From the NCBI GenBank assembly GCA_035635555.1, contig DASQAT010000035.1:1-64000 (forward strand): DNA of 64,000 nucleotides. The letters are read 5' to 3'. The notes beneath the pieces are model-generated. The model had not been told where the DNA came from, did no database searches, and worked only from the letters and a program-made list of their open reading frames with translations. Below are positions 35,501 through 47,500 of this stretch, piece after piece (the first letter of the stretch is position 1; every line of letters begins with the position of its first letter). The translations under genes and the position numbers were made by a program. This DNA comes from Candidatus Dormiibacterota bacterium. GTDB lineage: Bacteria > Acidobacteriota > Polarisedimenticolia > Gp22-AA2.

Positions 35501-38500
35501 CCGAAGGTGTTCTCGCCGACCGCCAGGGGCAGGTCGGTCTCGAACGCGCCGGTCCCCTGGACCTGGACCGCCTCGCCGTCGATGAACACCTGGTTGCCCG
35601 GCTCCGTCCTCCCGCGCACGCGGATCTTGATGCTCGGGTAGCGCGGCCCGTCCTTCGACGGAGTCGGCTGCATCAGCTTGATGACGTCCTCGCGCTTGCC
35701 GATCTCGAGCTTCACGTCGGTCGTCGGCTCGAGGATGGCGATCGTCGGCAGGGTCACGGTGGTCGCCGCGACGCCGCCGTCCTCCGTCTTGATCCCGACG
35801 TACACCCTGCCGTGGTCCTTGATCGGATCGACGACCGTCCGGAACGAACCGTCCTCGTCGGCCGGGATGGTCTTGCCGTTGACCACGACCTCGCGCTCCC
35901 CCGAAGCGGACGTTTCGGCATAGGTGCGCGCCACTTCGGTGTCCTCGAGCTGGGCCTTGATCTCGACGCGGCGGTTGCGCGCCCGGCCCGCGGAGCTCGT
36001 GTTCGGCACCACCGGGCTGGCCGAGCCGCGCCCCTCGCTGGTGAGGCGCTCGCCGTCGATGCCGGCGGCCACGAGGTACACCTTCACCGCCTCGGCGCGC
36101 ATCAGGGACAGCCTGGTGTTCCAGTCCGCCGCACCGGTGTTGTCCGTGTGGCCGCGGATCACCACCTTCTCGTCGGGATATTTCTTCAGGGTGTCGGCGA
36201 CCTCCTTGAGCGTCGTCACGGCGGTCGAGTTGAGCACGGCGGTGTTCGTCTCGAAGGAGGCGCCGGTCAGCTCGAACGAGATGGCGTTGGTCCGGTTGAC
36301 GCCGAAGATGCGCAGCGGGCTCTTCGACAACGACCCGTCGGTGAACTCGATGGTGAGCTGGTACGAGTAGATCGCACCCCCCTTGACCAGGTTGCCGGCG
36401 GCGTCCTTGCCGTCCCAGGTGAGCTGCGTGGTCTTCTGATCGGTGCCGCGGAAGCCCCGGATGCGCCGCATCTGCGCGTCGAAGATCTCGAACACCCACT
36501 CCTTCACGAAGCGATCGCCCGGATAGGAGATGCGGAACACCGCCGGTTTGTCGAGCCGGCCGTTCACCACGCGGAGGTTCCGCTCCAGGCTCATCACGTC
36601 CATCTTGACGCGTGTCTTCGGCAGGCGCGCCTGGACGCCGTTGACGACCGCCGTCATGTCGTCGAGGTTCCCGATGACCTCGGCCTGGGCCTCGACCTTC
36701 TCGTCGGTCACGGCGATCCCGTAGGTGCCGGGGCGGCCCTGGCGGATCACGACCGGCGGCTTCAGGCGGGCGGCGAAATTCACCTTGGCCAGAAGACCCG
36801 GCGTCAGCGTGATCGTCTGCGCCTCGGGGAGGGTCAGGCCGTCGTTCGGCGGCAGCGTGTGGACGTTGATCTTCACCAGGCGGTTTCCCGGACGCACGGC
36901 GGCGATGTGGTACAGGCCGTTGCCGTCGGTGACCGAGTAGACGCCGTCCTCCATCGCCACCATAACACCGCCGACGCCGTTCTCGCCCGGTCCCTGCACG
37001 CCGTTGCCGTCCTTGTCGTCGAACACCTTGCCGACGATCGTCCCGAGGTCGAACTCGGGGTCCTCGAGGAGCTCGACGGTGTTGTCCGCCTGCGCGGACA
37101 GCGGCTGGGCGATCGCGTCCTGCGCCCGGACCTTGGTCACGAGGCCGCCCAGGAGCGCGCCCGTGTTCACCAGCGCCCTGTAGCTCAGCGTGATCGTCTG
37201 TCCCGAGGCGATGGCGCCCACGGGGACGAGACGCGGGATGGCCGGTGCCGGATCGGGCTGTACTGTGCAGGCCGGGGAGCACATCGACATCGTCCCGGAA
37301 ACCAGCTGCATCCCGACGGGCAGCAGGTCGCTCAGGTCCACGTTGGTCACCGCGAGCGCCGTGGGGTTGGCGAGAGTGACGGTGTACAGGATGAAGTCGC
37401 CCCGGCGCACGACCGGCGTGTCGGACGTGATCGACAGCCGCAGGACGTCGCCGAGGAAGACCGGAGCCGTCACGGTCGGATCGTCGTCGGCCGGGTCGGC
37501 CGGGTTGTTGCCGGTCTCGAGGGCGTCGGAACGGCCCGGGTCGTCGGAGATGGAGATCAGCGGCCCGGCAGCGGTGAGCGCCGCCTGGTTGCTGATCGCC
37601 GTGCCGCCCGGCGCCGCCCCGTCCACGGTGACGCGGTACATCAGGGTGGCCGAAGTCATCGACGGGACACCACCGACGTTCCACACCAGGCTCGGCAGAG
37701 CGGTGTCGTCGGCGCCGGGGCCGCTGATCGACGCCGGCACGTAGGTCGTGTTCGCCGGCACCGGGTCGGTCACCACGACCGCGGCGGCGGCGCCGAAGCC
37801 GCTGTTCCTGACGGTGATCGTGTAGACCAGCGTATCGCCTGGATTGAGGCTTCCGCCGTTCAGGTCGGCGACCGTCTCGAGGAGCTGGATCACGGGGCCG
37901 GACGACGTCACGACGAGTGCGGTCCCGTCGTTCGGGGCAGGCGTCGACGGGTCGTCCGAGACGAGGCTGACCCCTCCGTTGGCGATGACCGAGGCCTGGT
38001 TGGCGATCACCGTGCCGCCCGCCAGCGGACTGTTCAGACGCACCCGGAAGGTGATCACGACGTCGCTGTCGGCTCCGCCCGCGCCGTTGAGCGTGCCGAT
38101 GGCCACCGACAGCGGGTTCCCCTCGACCGTGACATCGGCCGCATCGTCCGAGGCGAGGCTGCCGGCGACCAGAGTCGTGTTGGCCGGGATCGCATCCGTC
38201 AGGACGACGCCCGTGGCGTCGTCGTTGCCGGTGTTGGTCACGGTCACGGTGTAGGTGACCGTCTCGTTCTCGAACAGCGGCGCGCCGTTGTCGTCTGCGG
38301 CGGTCTTGGTCGCCCGCAGGACCGGCGCCGAGACCACGGTCCGGACCGTCGCGTCGTTCGGGACGGCCGTCGACGGATCGTCGGTGACGATGCTGACGCC
38401 TCCGTTGGCCGTGATCGTCGCCTGGTTCCCGATCGCGGTGCCGTTCGCGAGCGGCGTCTGGACCCGCACGCGGAACGTCACGACGACGTCGTTGTCCGCG

Positions 38501-41500
38501 CCGCCGGCCCCGGTCAGCGTCCCGATCGCCACGCTCAGCGGGTTGCCGGGGGTCAGCGCGTCGGTCGGATCATCCGAGGCCAGGCTGCCGGCCACGAGGA
38601 CCGTGTTCGCCGGGATCGTGTCGGACAGGACCACTCCCGTGGCGTCGCCGTTCCCCGAGTTCGTCACCGTGATCGTGTAGGTGATCACGTCCCCCGGCTG
38701 CAGCGAACCGCCGTTGTTGTCCGTGAATGTCTTCGTCGCGGACAGGCTCACGGTCGAGGTCACGGTGTTGCTCGTGGCCAGCCCGGCGATCGCGGGCGTC
38801 TCGTTCGAATCGATGCTGTAGGCGCCGTTGGTGATCAGAAGCCCGTTCGGAAGCGGGCTGTTCACCCGCACGACGAGCTGCATCGAGCCCGACCCGCCTG
38901 CGGCCAGTACGCCGATGTTCCAGGTCACGACACCCGCGGCGACGGAACCGCCGGCGGTCGCCGACACGAACGTCGTATTGGCCGGCAGGGTGTCCCGCAC
39001 CGCCACGCCCGTGGCGTTGGCGGTGCCGGTGTTGACGTAGGACAGCGTGTAGGTGATGTTCGACCCCGCATTGACCGGGTCGGGGGCCCCCGACTTGGTG
39101 ATGCTGAGGACGGGGGACGAGTTCACCGTGGTGGTGACCGCGGCGCCGCCTACCGGGGCGGTCTCGTTCGAGTCGATGCCGTAACTGCCATTGGTGATGA
39201 CCGTGCCGTTCGCCAGCGGCGTCACCACCTGCACGACGAGCTGCACGCTGCCGGAGGCGCTGGCCGGCAGGGTGCCGATCGCCCAGGTCACGATGCCCCC
39301 CGCCAGCGTCCCGCCGCCGGTCGCCGACACGAAGGTGGTGTTCACGGGAACTGTGTCGGTGATCGCCACACCGGTCGCGTCGGCCGTGCCTGTGTTGGAG
39401 TACGCGATCGTGTAGGTGATGTCGCTGCCGGCGTTAACCGGGTCCGGCGCGTCGGTCTTGGAGACGTTCAGCACCGGGGTCGACGTGACGGTCGTCGTCG
39501 CGGCCGCTCCGGCGACCGGCGCCGTCTCGTTCGAGTCGATCGTGTACGAGCCGTTCGTGATGACCGTGCCGTTCGCCAGCGGGCTGTTCACCCGGACCAC
39601 GAGCAGCACCGAGGACGACACGCCGGTGTTGAGAGCCCCGATCGTCCAGGTCACGATGCCTCCCGCGAGCGTCCCGCCGCCGGTCGCGGACACGAAGGTC
39701 GTGTTCGCGGGGACCGCGTCGGAGACGACCACGCCGGTGGCGTTCTCGTTCCCGGTGTTCGAGTAGGACAGCGTGTACGTGATGTTCGCGCCCGCGGCCG
39801 CCGGGTCGGGCGCGTCCGTCTTCGAGATCCCGAGGACCGGGCTCGAGGCCACGGTCGTGGTCGCGTCCGGGCCGGTCTGCGGCAGGATCTCGTTGCTGTC
39901 GATCGTCCAGCCGGTGTTGGTGATCACCGTGCCGTTCAGGAGCGGACTGTTCGCGCGGACGACGAGCTGCACCGATCCCGACGCCCCGGCGCTCACCGCT
40001 CCGATGTTCCAGGTCACCACACCGGCGGACAGCGTCCCGCCGCCGGTGGCCGACACGAAGGATGTGCTGGCCGGAAGCGGGTCGCGCAGGACCACGCCGG
40101 TCGCGTTGCTGGTCCCGGTGTTCTGGTAGCCGAGCGTGTAGGTGATGTCGCTCCCGGCCGCCACGGGGTCCGGCGCGTCGGTCTTGGTCAGGGTGAACCG
40201 CACGCTGGAGAGGACCGTCGTCCCTATCGCCGTGCCGCTGACTGCGGCCGTCTCGTTGCAGTCGATGCTGTAGGTGCCGTTGGTGACCACCGCCCCGTTG
40301 GCCACCGGCGTGTTGATCGACACCACCAGCTGGACCGAACCGGAGCCGCCGGAGGGGACGTTGCCGACGGTCCAGGTCACGACACCCCCCGCCAGCGTCC
40401 CGCCGGCCGTGGCGCTGACGAAGGCGGTGCCCGCCGGCAGCGTGTCGGCGATCACGACGCCCGTGGCGTTGGCGTTGCCGGCGTTCGAGTACGACAGCGT
40501 GTAGGTGACGCTGTCCGTTCCCGCCACGGCGGGGTCGGGGGAGTCGGTCTTGCCGATGCTCAGGATCGGGTCCGATGTGACCGTGGTCGTGATGGGCGCT
40601 CCGGATACCGGGGCGGTCTCGTTGCTGTCGATGTCGTACGACCCGTTGGTGAGGAGCGTGCCGCTGGGCAGCGGGCTCGCCACCTGCACGACCATCTGCA
40701 CCGAGCCGGACGAGCCGGCGTTCAGAGCGCCGATGTTCCAGGTCACGACACCGCCCGCGAGGGATCCGCCGCCCGTGGCCGACACGAACGCGGTGTTGGC
40801 CGGCACCGTGTCGGTGATCACCACGCCGGTGGCGTTCTCGTTCCCCGTGTTGGAGTACGAGAGGGTGTAGGTGACGTTGTTCCCCGCCGCGACCGGGTCG
40901 GGGGCGTCGGTCTTCGAGATGCCGAGGATCGGAGCCGACGTCACCGTGGTCGTGATGACCGCGCCGGCCACGGGGGGGGTCTCGTTGCTGTCGATGGCAT
41001 AGGTCGAGTTGGTGATCACCGTGCCGTTCGCCAGCGGGCTCGCGACCTGCACGACCAGCTGTACCGAGCCGGACGACCCCGCGGGCAGGAACCCGAGATT
41101 CCAGGTCACGATTCCCCCCGCCTGCGTCCCGCCGGCCGTGGCCGAGACGAACGTCGTGTTCGCGGGCAGCGTGTCCGTGATCACGACGCCGCTGGCGTTG
41201 GCGTTGCCGGTGTTCGAGTACGACAGCGTGTAGGTGATGTTCGCGCCCGCGCCCACCGGGTCGGGCGCATCGGTCTTCGAGAGGCCGAGCACGGGGATCG
41301 ATGTCACCGTCGTCGTGATGGCCGCACCGGCGGTGGGGGGGGTCTCGGTGCTGTCGACGCTGTAGGTCGAGTTCGTGATGACGGTGCCGTTCGCCAGCGG
41401 GCTCGCCACATGCACGACCACCTGCACCGATCCCGACGATGCCGCGTTCAACGCGCCGATGTTCCAGGTCACGACACCGGCCGACAGCGTCCCTCCCGCT

Positions 41501-44500
41501 GTCGCGGAGACGAAGGTGGTATTCGTCGGCACCGTGTCGGCGATCACGACGCCGCTGGCGTTGGCGTTGCCGCTGTTCGAGTAGGACAGCGTGTAGGTGA
41601 TGTTCGCGCCGGCGCTCACCGGGTCGGGGGCGTCGGCCTTCGAGATCGCCAGGACCGGAGTCGAGGAGACGGTGGTCGGGATCGCCGCGCCTGCGGTCGG
41701 CGCGGTCTCGTTGCTGTCGATGCCGTAGGTCGCGTTGGTGATGACCGTCCCGTTCGCCAGCGGGCTGGCGGCCTGGACGACCATCTGCACCGAAGAGGAC
41801 GACCCGGCGTTCAGCGCCCCGATGTTCCAGGTCACGACCCCGGCCGACAGGCTCCCGCCCGCCGTCGCCGACACGAAGGTCGTGTTCGCCGGCACCGTGT
41901 CGGTGATCACGACGCCGCTGGCGTTGGCGTTGCCGCTGTTCGAGTACGACAGCGTGTAGGTGATGCCGGCGCCGGCGTTCACCGGGTCGGGGGCGTCGGT
42001 CTTCGAGATGGTCAGGACCGGCACCGACGACACCGTCGTCGTGATCACAGCGCCCGCGACCGGGGCCGTCTCGTTGCTGTCGATGCCGTACGTCGCGTTG
42101 CTGATCACCGTTCCGTTCGCCAGCGGGCTCGCGGCCTGCACGATCATCTGCACCGACGAGGACGCCCCGGCGTTCAGCGCCCCGATGTTCCAGGTCACGA
42201 CGCCTGCCGACAGGGTCCCGCCCGCCGTCGCCGACACGAAGGTCGTGTTCGCCGGCACCGTGTCGGTGATCACGACTCCGCTGGCGTTGGCGTTGCCGCC
42301 ATTCGAGTACGACAGCGTGTAGGTGATGTTCGCGCCGGCGTTCACGGGATCCGGGGCGTCGGTCTTCGCGATCGCCAGGACCGGCGCCGACGACACCGTG
42401 GTCGTGATCGCGGCCCCCGGCGACGGCGCCGTCTCGTTGCTGTCGATGCTGTAGGTCGAGTTCGTGATCACGCTGCCGTTCGCCAGCGGGCTCGTCACCT
42501 GCACGACGAGCTGGACCGACGAGGACGACCCGGCGTTCAGCGCCCCGATGTTCCAGGTCACCACACCGGCCGACAGGCTCCCGCCCGCCGTCGCCGACAC
42601 GAAGGTCGTGTTCGCGGGCAGCGTGTCGGCGATCACGACACCGGTGGCGTTCGCCGACCCGGTGTTCGAGAACGACAGGGTGTAGGTGATGTTGCTTCCC
42701 GCGACGACCGGGTCCGGGGCGTCCGTCTTGGAGATGCCCAGCACCGGGGTCGACGCCACCATGGTCGTCACGGCGGCGCCCGACGTGGGCGCCGTCTCGT
42801 TCGAGGTGACCTGGTAGGAGCCGTTCGTGATGACCGTGCCGTTCGCGAGCGGGCTCGCCACCTGCACGACCATCTGCACCGAGCCCGACAATGCGGCGTT
42901 CAGCGCCCCGATCGTCCAGGTCACGACACCGCCTGCGATCGTCCCCCCGGCGGTGGCGGAGACGAACGAGGTGTTGGCCGGCACCGTGTCGGTGATCGCG
43001 ACTCCGGTGGCGTTCATGTTCCCGGTGTTGGCGTAGGACAAGGTGTAGGTGATGTTCGCGCCCGGCGCGACCGGATCCGGCGAGTCGGTCTTGGACAGGG
43101 TCAGGACCGGCGCCGCGGTCACCGTTGTCGTCGCGTTCGGGCCGGTCTGCGGCAGCGACTCGTTGCTGTCGATGGTCCAGCCGGTGTTGCTGATGACCGT
43201 GCCGTTGGCCAGCGGACTGTTGACGCGCACCACGAGCTGGACCGACCCGGACGTCCCGGCGTTCACGTTGCCGACGTTCCAGCTCACCACACCGCCCGAG
43301 GGCGTCCCGCCCGCGGTCGCCGACACGAACGTCGTGTTGGCCGGCAGCGTGTCGCTGATCACGACCCCCGTCGCGTTGTTGGTGCCGACGTTCTGGTAAC
43401 CCAGCGTGTAGGTGATCGTGCTCCCCGCGGCCACCGGGTCGGGGGCGTCGGTCTTGGTGAGGGTGAATCGCGGGTCCGAAAGGACCGTGGTCGTGATGGC
43501 CGCCCCGGTCGTCGGCGCCGTCTCGGTGCAGTCGATGGCGTACGTGCCGTTGGTGATCGTCGTGTTGTTGGCGATCGGCGTGTTGATCGACACGACCATC
43601 TGCACCGAGCCGGAGCCAGCCGCCGCCAGGCCGCCGAGGGTCCAGGTGACGACGCCGCCCGACTGCGTCCCGCCCGCGGTCGCCGAAACGAAGGTCGTGC
43701 TGGCCGGCACGGTGTCGGTGATGACCACCCCGGTCGCGCCCGCCGTTCCGGTGTTCGAGTACGACAGCGTGTAGGTGATGTTGTCGGTCCCCGCGACCGC
43801 CGGATCGGGCGCGTCGCTCTTGGCGATGTTGAGGATCGGGTCGGACGTGACCGTCGTCGTGATCGCCGTTCCCGGGGCGGGGGCCGTCTCGTTGCTGTCG
43901 ATGGCGTACGACCCGTTCGTGATCACGGTGCCGTTCGCCAGAGGGCTCGCGACCTGCACCACCAGCTGGACGCTGCCGGAGGCGCCGGCCGCCAGGTTCA
44001 CGATGTTCCAGGTCACAACACCGCCGGCGAGCGCGCCGCCACCCGTGGCCGAGACGAACGCCGTGTTGGCCGGGACGGTGTCGGTGACGACGACACCGGT
44101 CGCATTGGCGTTCCCGGTGTTCGAGTAGGAGAGCGTGTACGTGATGTTGTTCCCCGCCGGGACCGGGTCCGGGGCGTCGCTCTTCGAGATCGACAGGATC
44201 GGCGACGACGTGACGGTGGTCGTGATCGCTCCCCCCGCGGCCGGCGCGGTCTCGTTCGAGTCCACGCTGTAAGAGCCGTTGGTGATGACCGTGCCGTTCA
44301 CGAGCGGGCTCGCGACTTGAACGATCAGGGTGCGCGTCAGCGTCGTGCCGGCCGCCAGGATCCCGATGTTCCAGGTCACCACGCCGGCCGAAAGCGTGCC
44401 GCCGCCCGACGCCGATACGAAGCTGGTGTTCCCCGGGACGGTGTCCGTGACCACGACGCCGCTGGCGTTGGCGTTCCCCGTGTTGCCGAAGCTCAGCGTG

Positions 44501-47500
44501 TAGGTGATGTTGCCGCCGGCCGCCACGGGGTCGGGAGCGTCGCTCTTCGAGAGGGTCAGGATCGGCGAGGAGGACACGGTCGTGGTGATCGCCGTTCCCG
44601 CGACGGGCGCCGTCTCGTTGCTGTCGATGTTGAACGTCGCGTTGGTGATGACGGTGCCGTTCGCCAGCGGGCTCGCGACCTGCACGACCATCTGAACCGA
44701 CCCCGAGGCGCCCGCGTTCAGGGCGCCGATGGTCCAGGTCACCACCCCGGCCGACACGCTCCCCCCGGCGGTCGCCGACACGAAGCTGGTGTTCCCGGGG
44801 ACCGTGTCGGTGATCACGACGCCGCTGGCGTTGGCGTTCCCGGTGTTCGAGTACGACAGCGTGTAGGTGATGTTCGACCCCGCGTTCACCGGGTCGGGCG
44901 CGTCGGTCTTGGAGATCGTCAGGACCGGCAGGGACGACACCGTCGTCGTGATCGCCGTCCCCGCCACCGGCGCCGTCTCGTTGCTGTCGATGCTGAACGT
45001 GGCGTTGCTGATCACCGTGCCGTTCGCCAGGGGGCTGGCGACCTGCACCACCAGCTGCACCGACGCGGAACTGCCCGCGTTCAGCGCCCCGATGTTCCAG
45101 GTCACCACCCCGGCCGCCAGAGTGCCGCCGCCGGTCGCCGATACGAAGCTGGTGTTCCCCGGAACCGTGTCGGTGATCACGACGCCGCTGGCGTTCGCGT
45201 TCCCGGTGTTCGAGTACGACAGCGTATAGGTGATGTTCGACCCCGCGTTCACCGGGTCGGGCGCGTCGGCCTTCGAAATGGTCAGGACCGGCTGGGACGA
45301 CACGGTCGTTGTGATCGCCGTCCCCGACACCGGCGTCGTCTCGTTGCTGTCGATATTGAAGGTCGAGTTGGCGATCACGGTGCCGTTCGCCAGCGGACTC
45401 GCGACCTGCACCACGAGCTGCACGGAGCCGGAGCCGCCGGCCGCCACGGCGCCGATGTTCCAGGTCACCAGCCCGGCCGCCAGGGCGCCGCCGGCCGTCG
45501 CCGAGACGAACGTGGTGTTCGCCGGAACGGTGTCGGTGATCACGACCCCCGTGGCGCCCGCCGTGCCGGTGTTCGAGTACGACAACGTGTAGGTGATGTT
45601 GCTCCCCGCGTTGACCGGGTCCGGCGCGTCGGTCTTGGAGATCGTCAGGACCGGCTTCACGACCGTCGTGGTTGCGGTGTAGTTCGCGGGACCGCCCAGG
45701 TTGTTGCAGCTGTCGGCGTAGGTCGTGGTGAGGACGTCGTCCCTGGCGACCGCCAGGACACCCACGGCCGGATCCGGGACCGATCCTTCCGAGCTCGCGA
45801 GCGTGCCGCTGAACACCCCCGTGTTCACGCCGGTCTCCGTGAGCGTCACGGTTTCGGTCTCGCCGGTCGTCGGGTTGTTCACCGTGACGGTGAACGTCTG
45901 CGCCGTGGCCGGGTTGGTGTTGCGGTCGGCGTCTGTGACGGTGATGGCGATCGCCTGGGTCGGCAGGATGGTCGCGGACGCGCCCGGCGCCCCGGTCACA
46001 CAGGTCGTCGTCACCGTGGTCGTGGCGGTCACGGTCGCGCTCCCGCCCGATGCGGTGAAGGCGTCGTTGTAGGTCGTCACCAGGGTGTCGCCGGCCTTCA
46101 CGTTGAAGGTGCCGTCGTTGTTGGTGCCGGCCGAGGCCCCGAACACGGTCGCGACCGTTGCCGTGAACACGCCCGTGTTCGCACCGGTCTCCGTGCAGGT
46201 GCGCGTTTCGCTCTCCCCCGTGACCGAGTTCACCGTGGTCAGGGTCAGCGTCTGGACGGTCGCCGGATTGGTGTTGAGGTTGCGGTCGGTGAGCGTCAGC
46301 GTGACGGTGCTCCCCGGGCCGATCGGGGTCGTCGACGTCAGCGTCCCCGAGAAACCCGCCTGCACGGTCGAGGTGGCGGTGTTGGTGTTGACGGCGGCCG
46401 TCTGCGTGCTCGCGATCGACGCGACGTTCGAGATCACGGTGCCGCCCGCGACCGCGTCGCCGAGGGTCGCGTCGAACGTCAGCGTCGTCGTCGCCCCGCC
46501 GCCGTTCAGGGGTCCGACGTTCCACACGAGATTGGGCGCGCCCGCTGCGTTGGCGCCGGTCCCGGTGATCGAGCCGGCGACGTAGGTGGTGTTCGCCGGC
46601 ACCGTGTCGCTCACGACGATGCCGGTCGCGTTCATGTTGCCGCTGTTGCGCACGACAATCGTGTAGCGCAGGACATCGCCCGTCGTGACCAGGCCGCCGT
46701 TGAGGTCGCTCACGGTCTTGGTCGAGATGGTGAAGTTCGGCGAGGCCGTGATGTTCGTCGTGGCGGTGCTGGTGTTGACCGCCGCGGTCTGTGTGCTCGT
46801 GATGGACGCGGTGTTGGTGATCGACGTCGTGCCGGCCGGCACCGGGTTGTTGACCAGGGCCTGGTAGGTCAGGTTGACCGTTGCGCCCGCCGCCACGTTC
46901 CCCACGTTCCACACCAGGTTCGGGTTGCCGGCGGCGCTGGCGCCCGTCCCGGTGATCGACCCGCCCACATACGTGGTGTTCGGCGGGATCGTGTCGCTCA
47001 CGACCACACCGGTGGCCGGATTGACGCCTGAATTGATGACGCTGATCGTATAGGTGAGAGTCGAGCCGGGCGTCGCGATGCCGAAATTCACGGTCTTCGT
47101 GCTCGTGGCGAACGACACGGGCGACTGGACCGTCGTGGTCACGGTCGCCTGCACCGGGGTGCCGAGGCCGGTCTCGGTGCTCACGACCGACACCGTGTTG
47201 CTGATCACGGTGCCGTTCGTCACGCCGGCACCCACGGTGACCGTGAGCGTCAGGATCTGCGACGCCCCCGAAGCCATGTTTCCGATGGCCCACGTGACCG
47301 TGCCGCCGACGTTGTTCCCGGGGGCGCTCGCCGAGACGAAGGTCGTGTTCGCGGGCACGGCGTCGGTCACGCTGACCCCGGTCAGAGCCTGACTGCCGTT
47401 GTTGGTCACCGCGATCGTGTAGGTGATGTTCGAGCCCGCCGCCACCGGGTCGGGCGAATCACTCTTGCTGATGGCGATGCTCGTCGTGCTCGGTGACACG

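Noticed and set aside
38760-45660. CRISPR array
   Set aside because: Repeats are 363 bp, contiguous and protein-coding without spacers. No cas genes are present.
31174-47031. A 5,285-codon open reading frame on the plus strand, antisense to the giant gene
   Set aside because: Its translation is Arg/Gly/Val/Asp-rich low-complexity sequence that mirrors codon usage of the DUF11 repeats, runs across two genes and has no signal peptide or domain. The minus-strand product has signal peptide, DUF11, OmpA and barrel features. The openness follows from high GC and the repeat.
34493-47293. Long overlapping minus-strand frames (34493-37684 and 39434-47293)
   Set aside because: They are in another frame of the same strand as the giant gene and consist of Arg/His/Gln-rich repeats without domain signatures; shadows of the DUF11 array.
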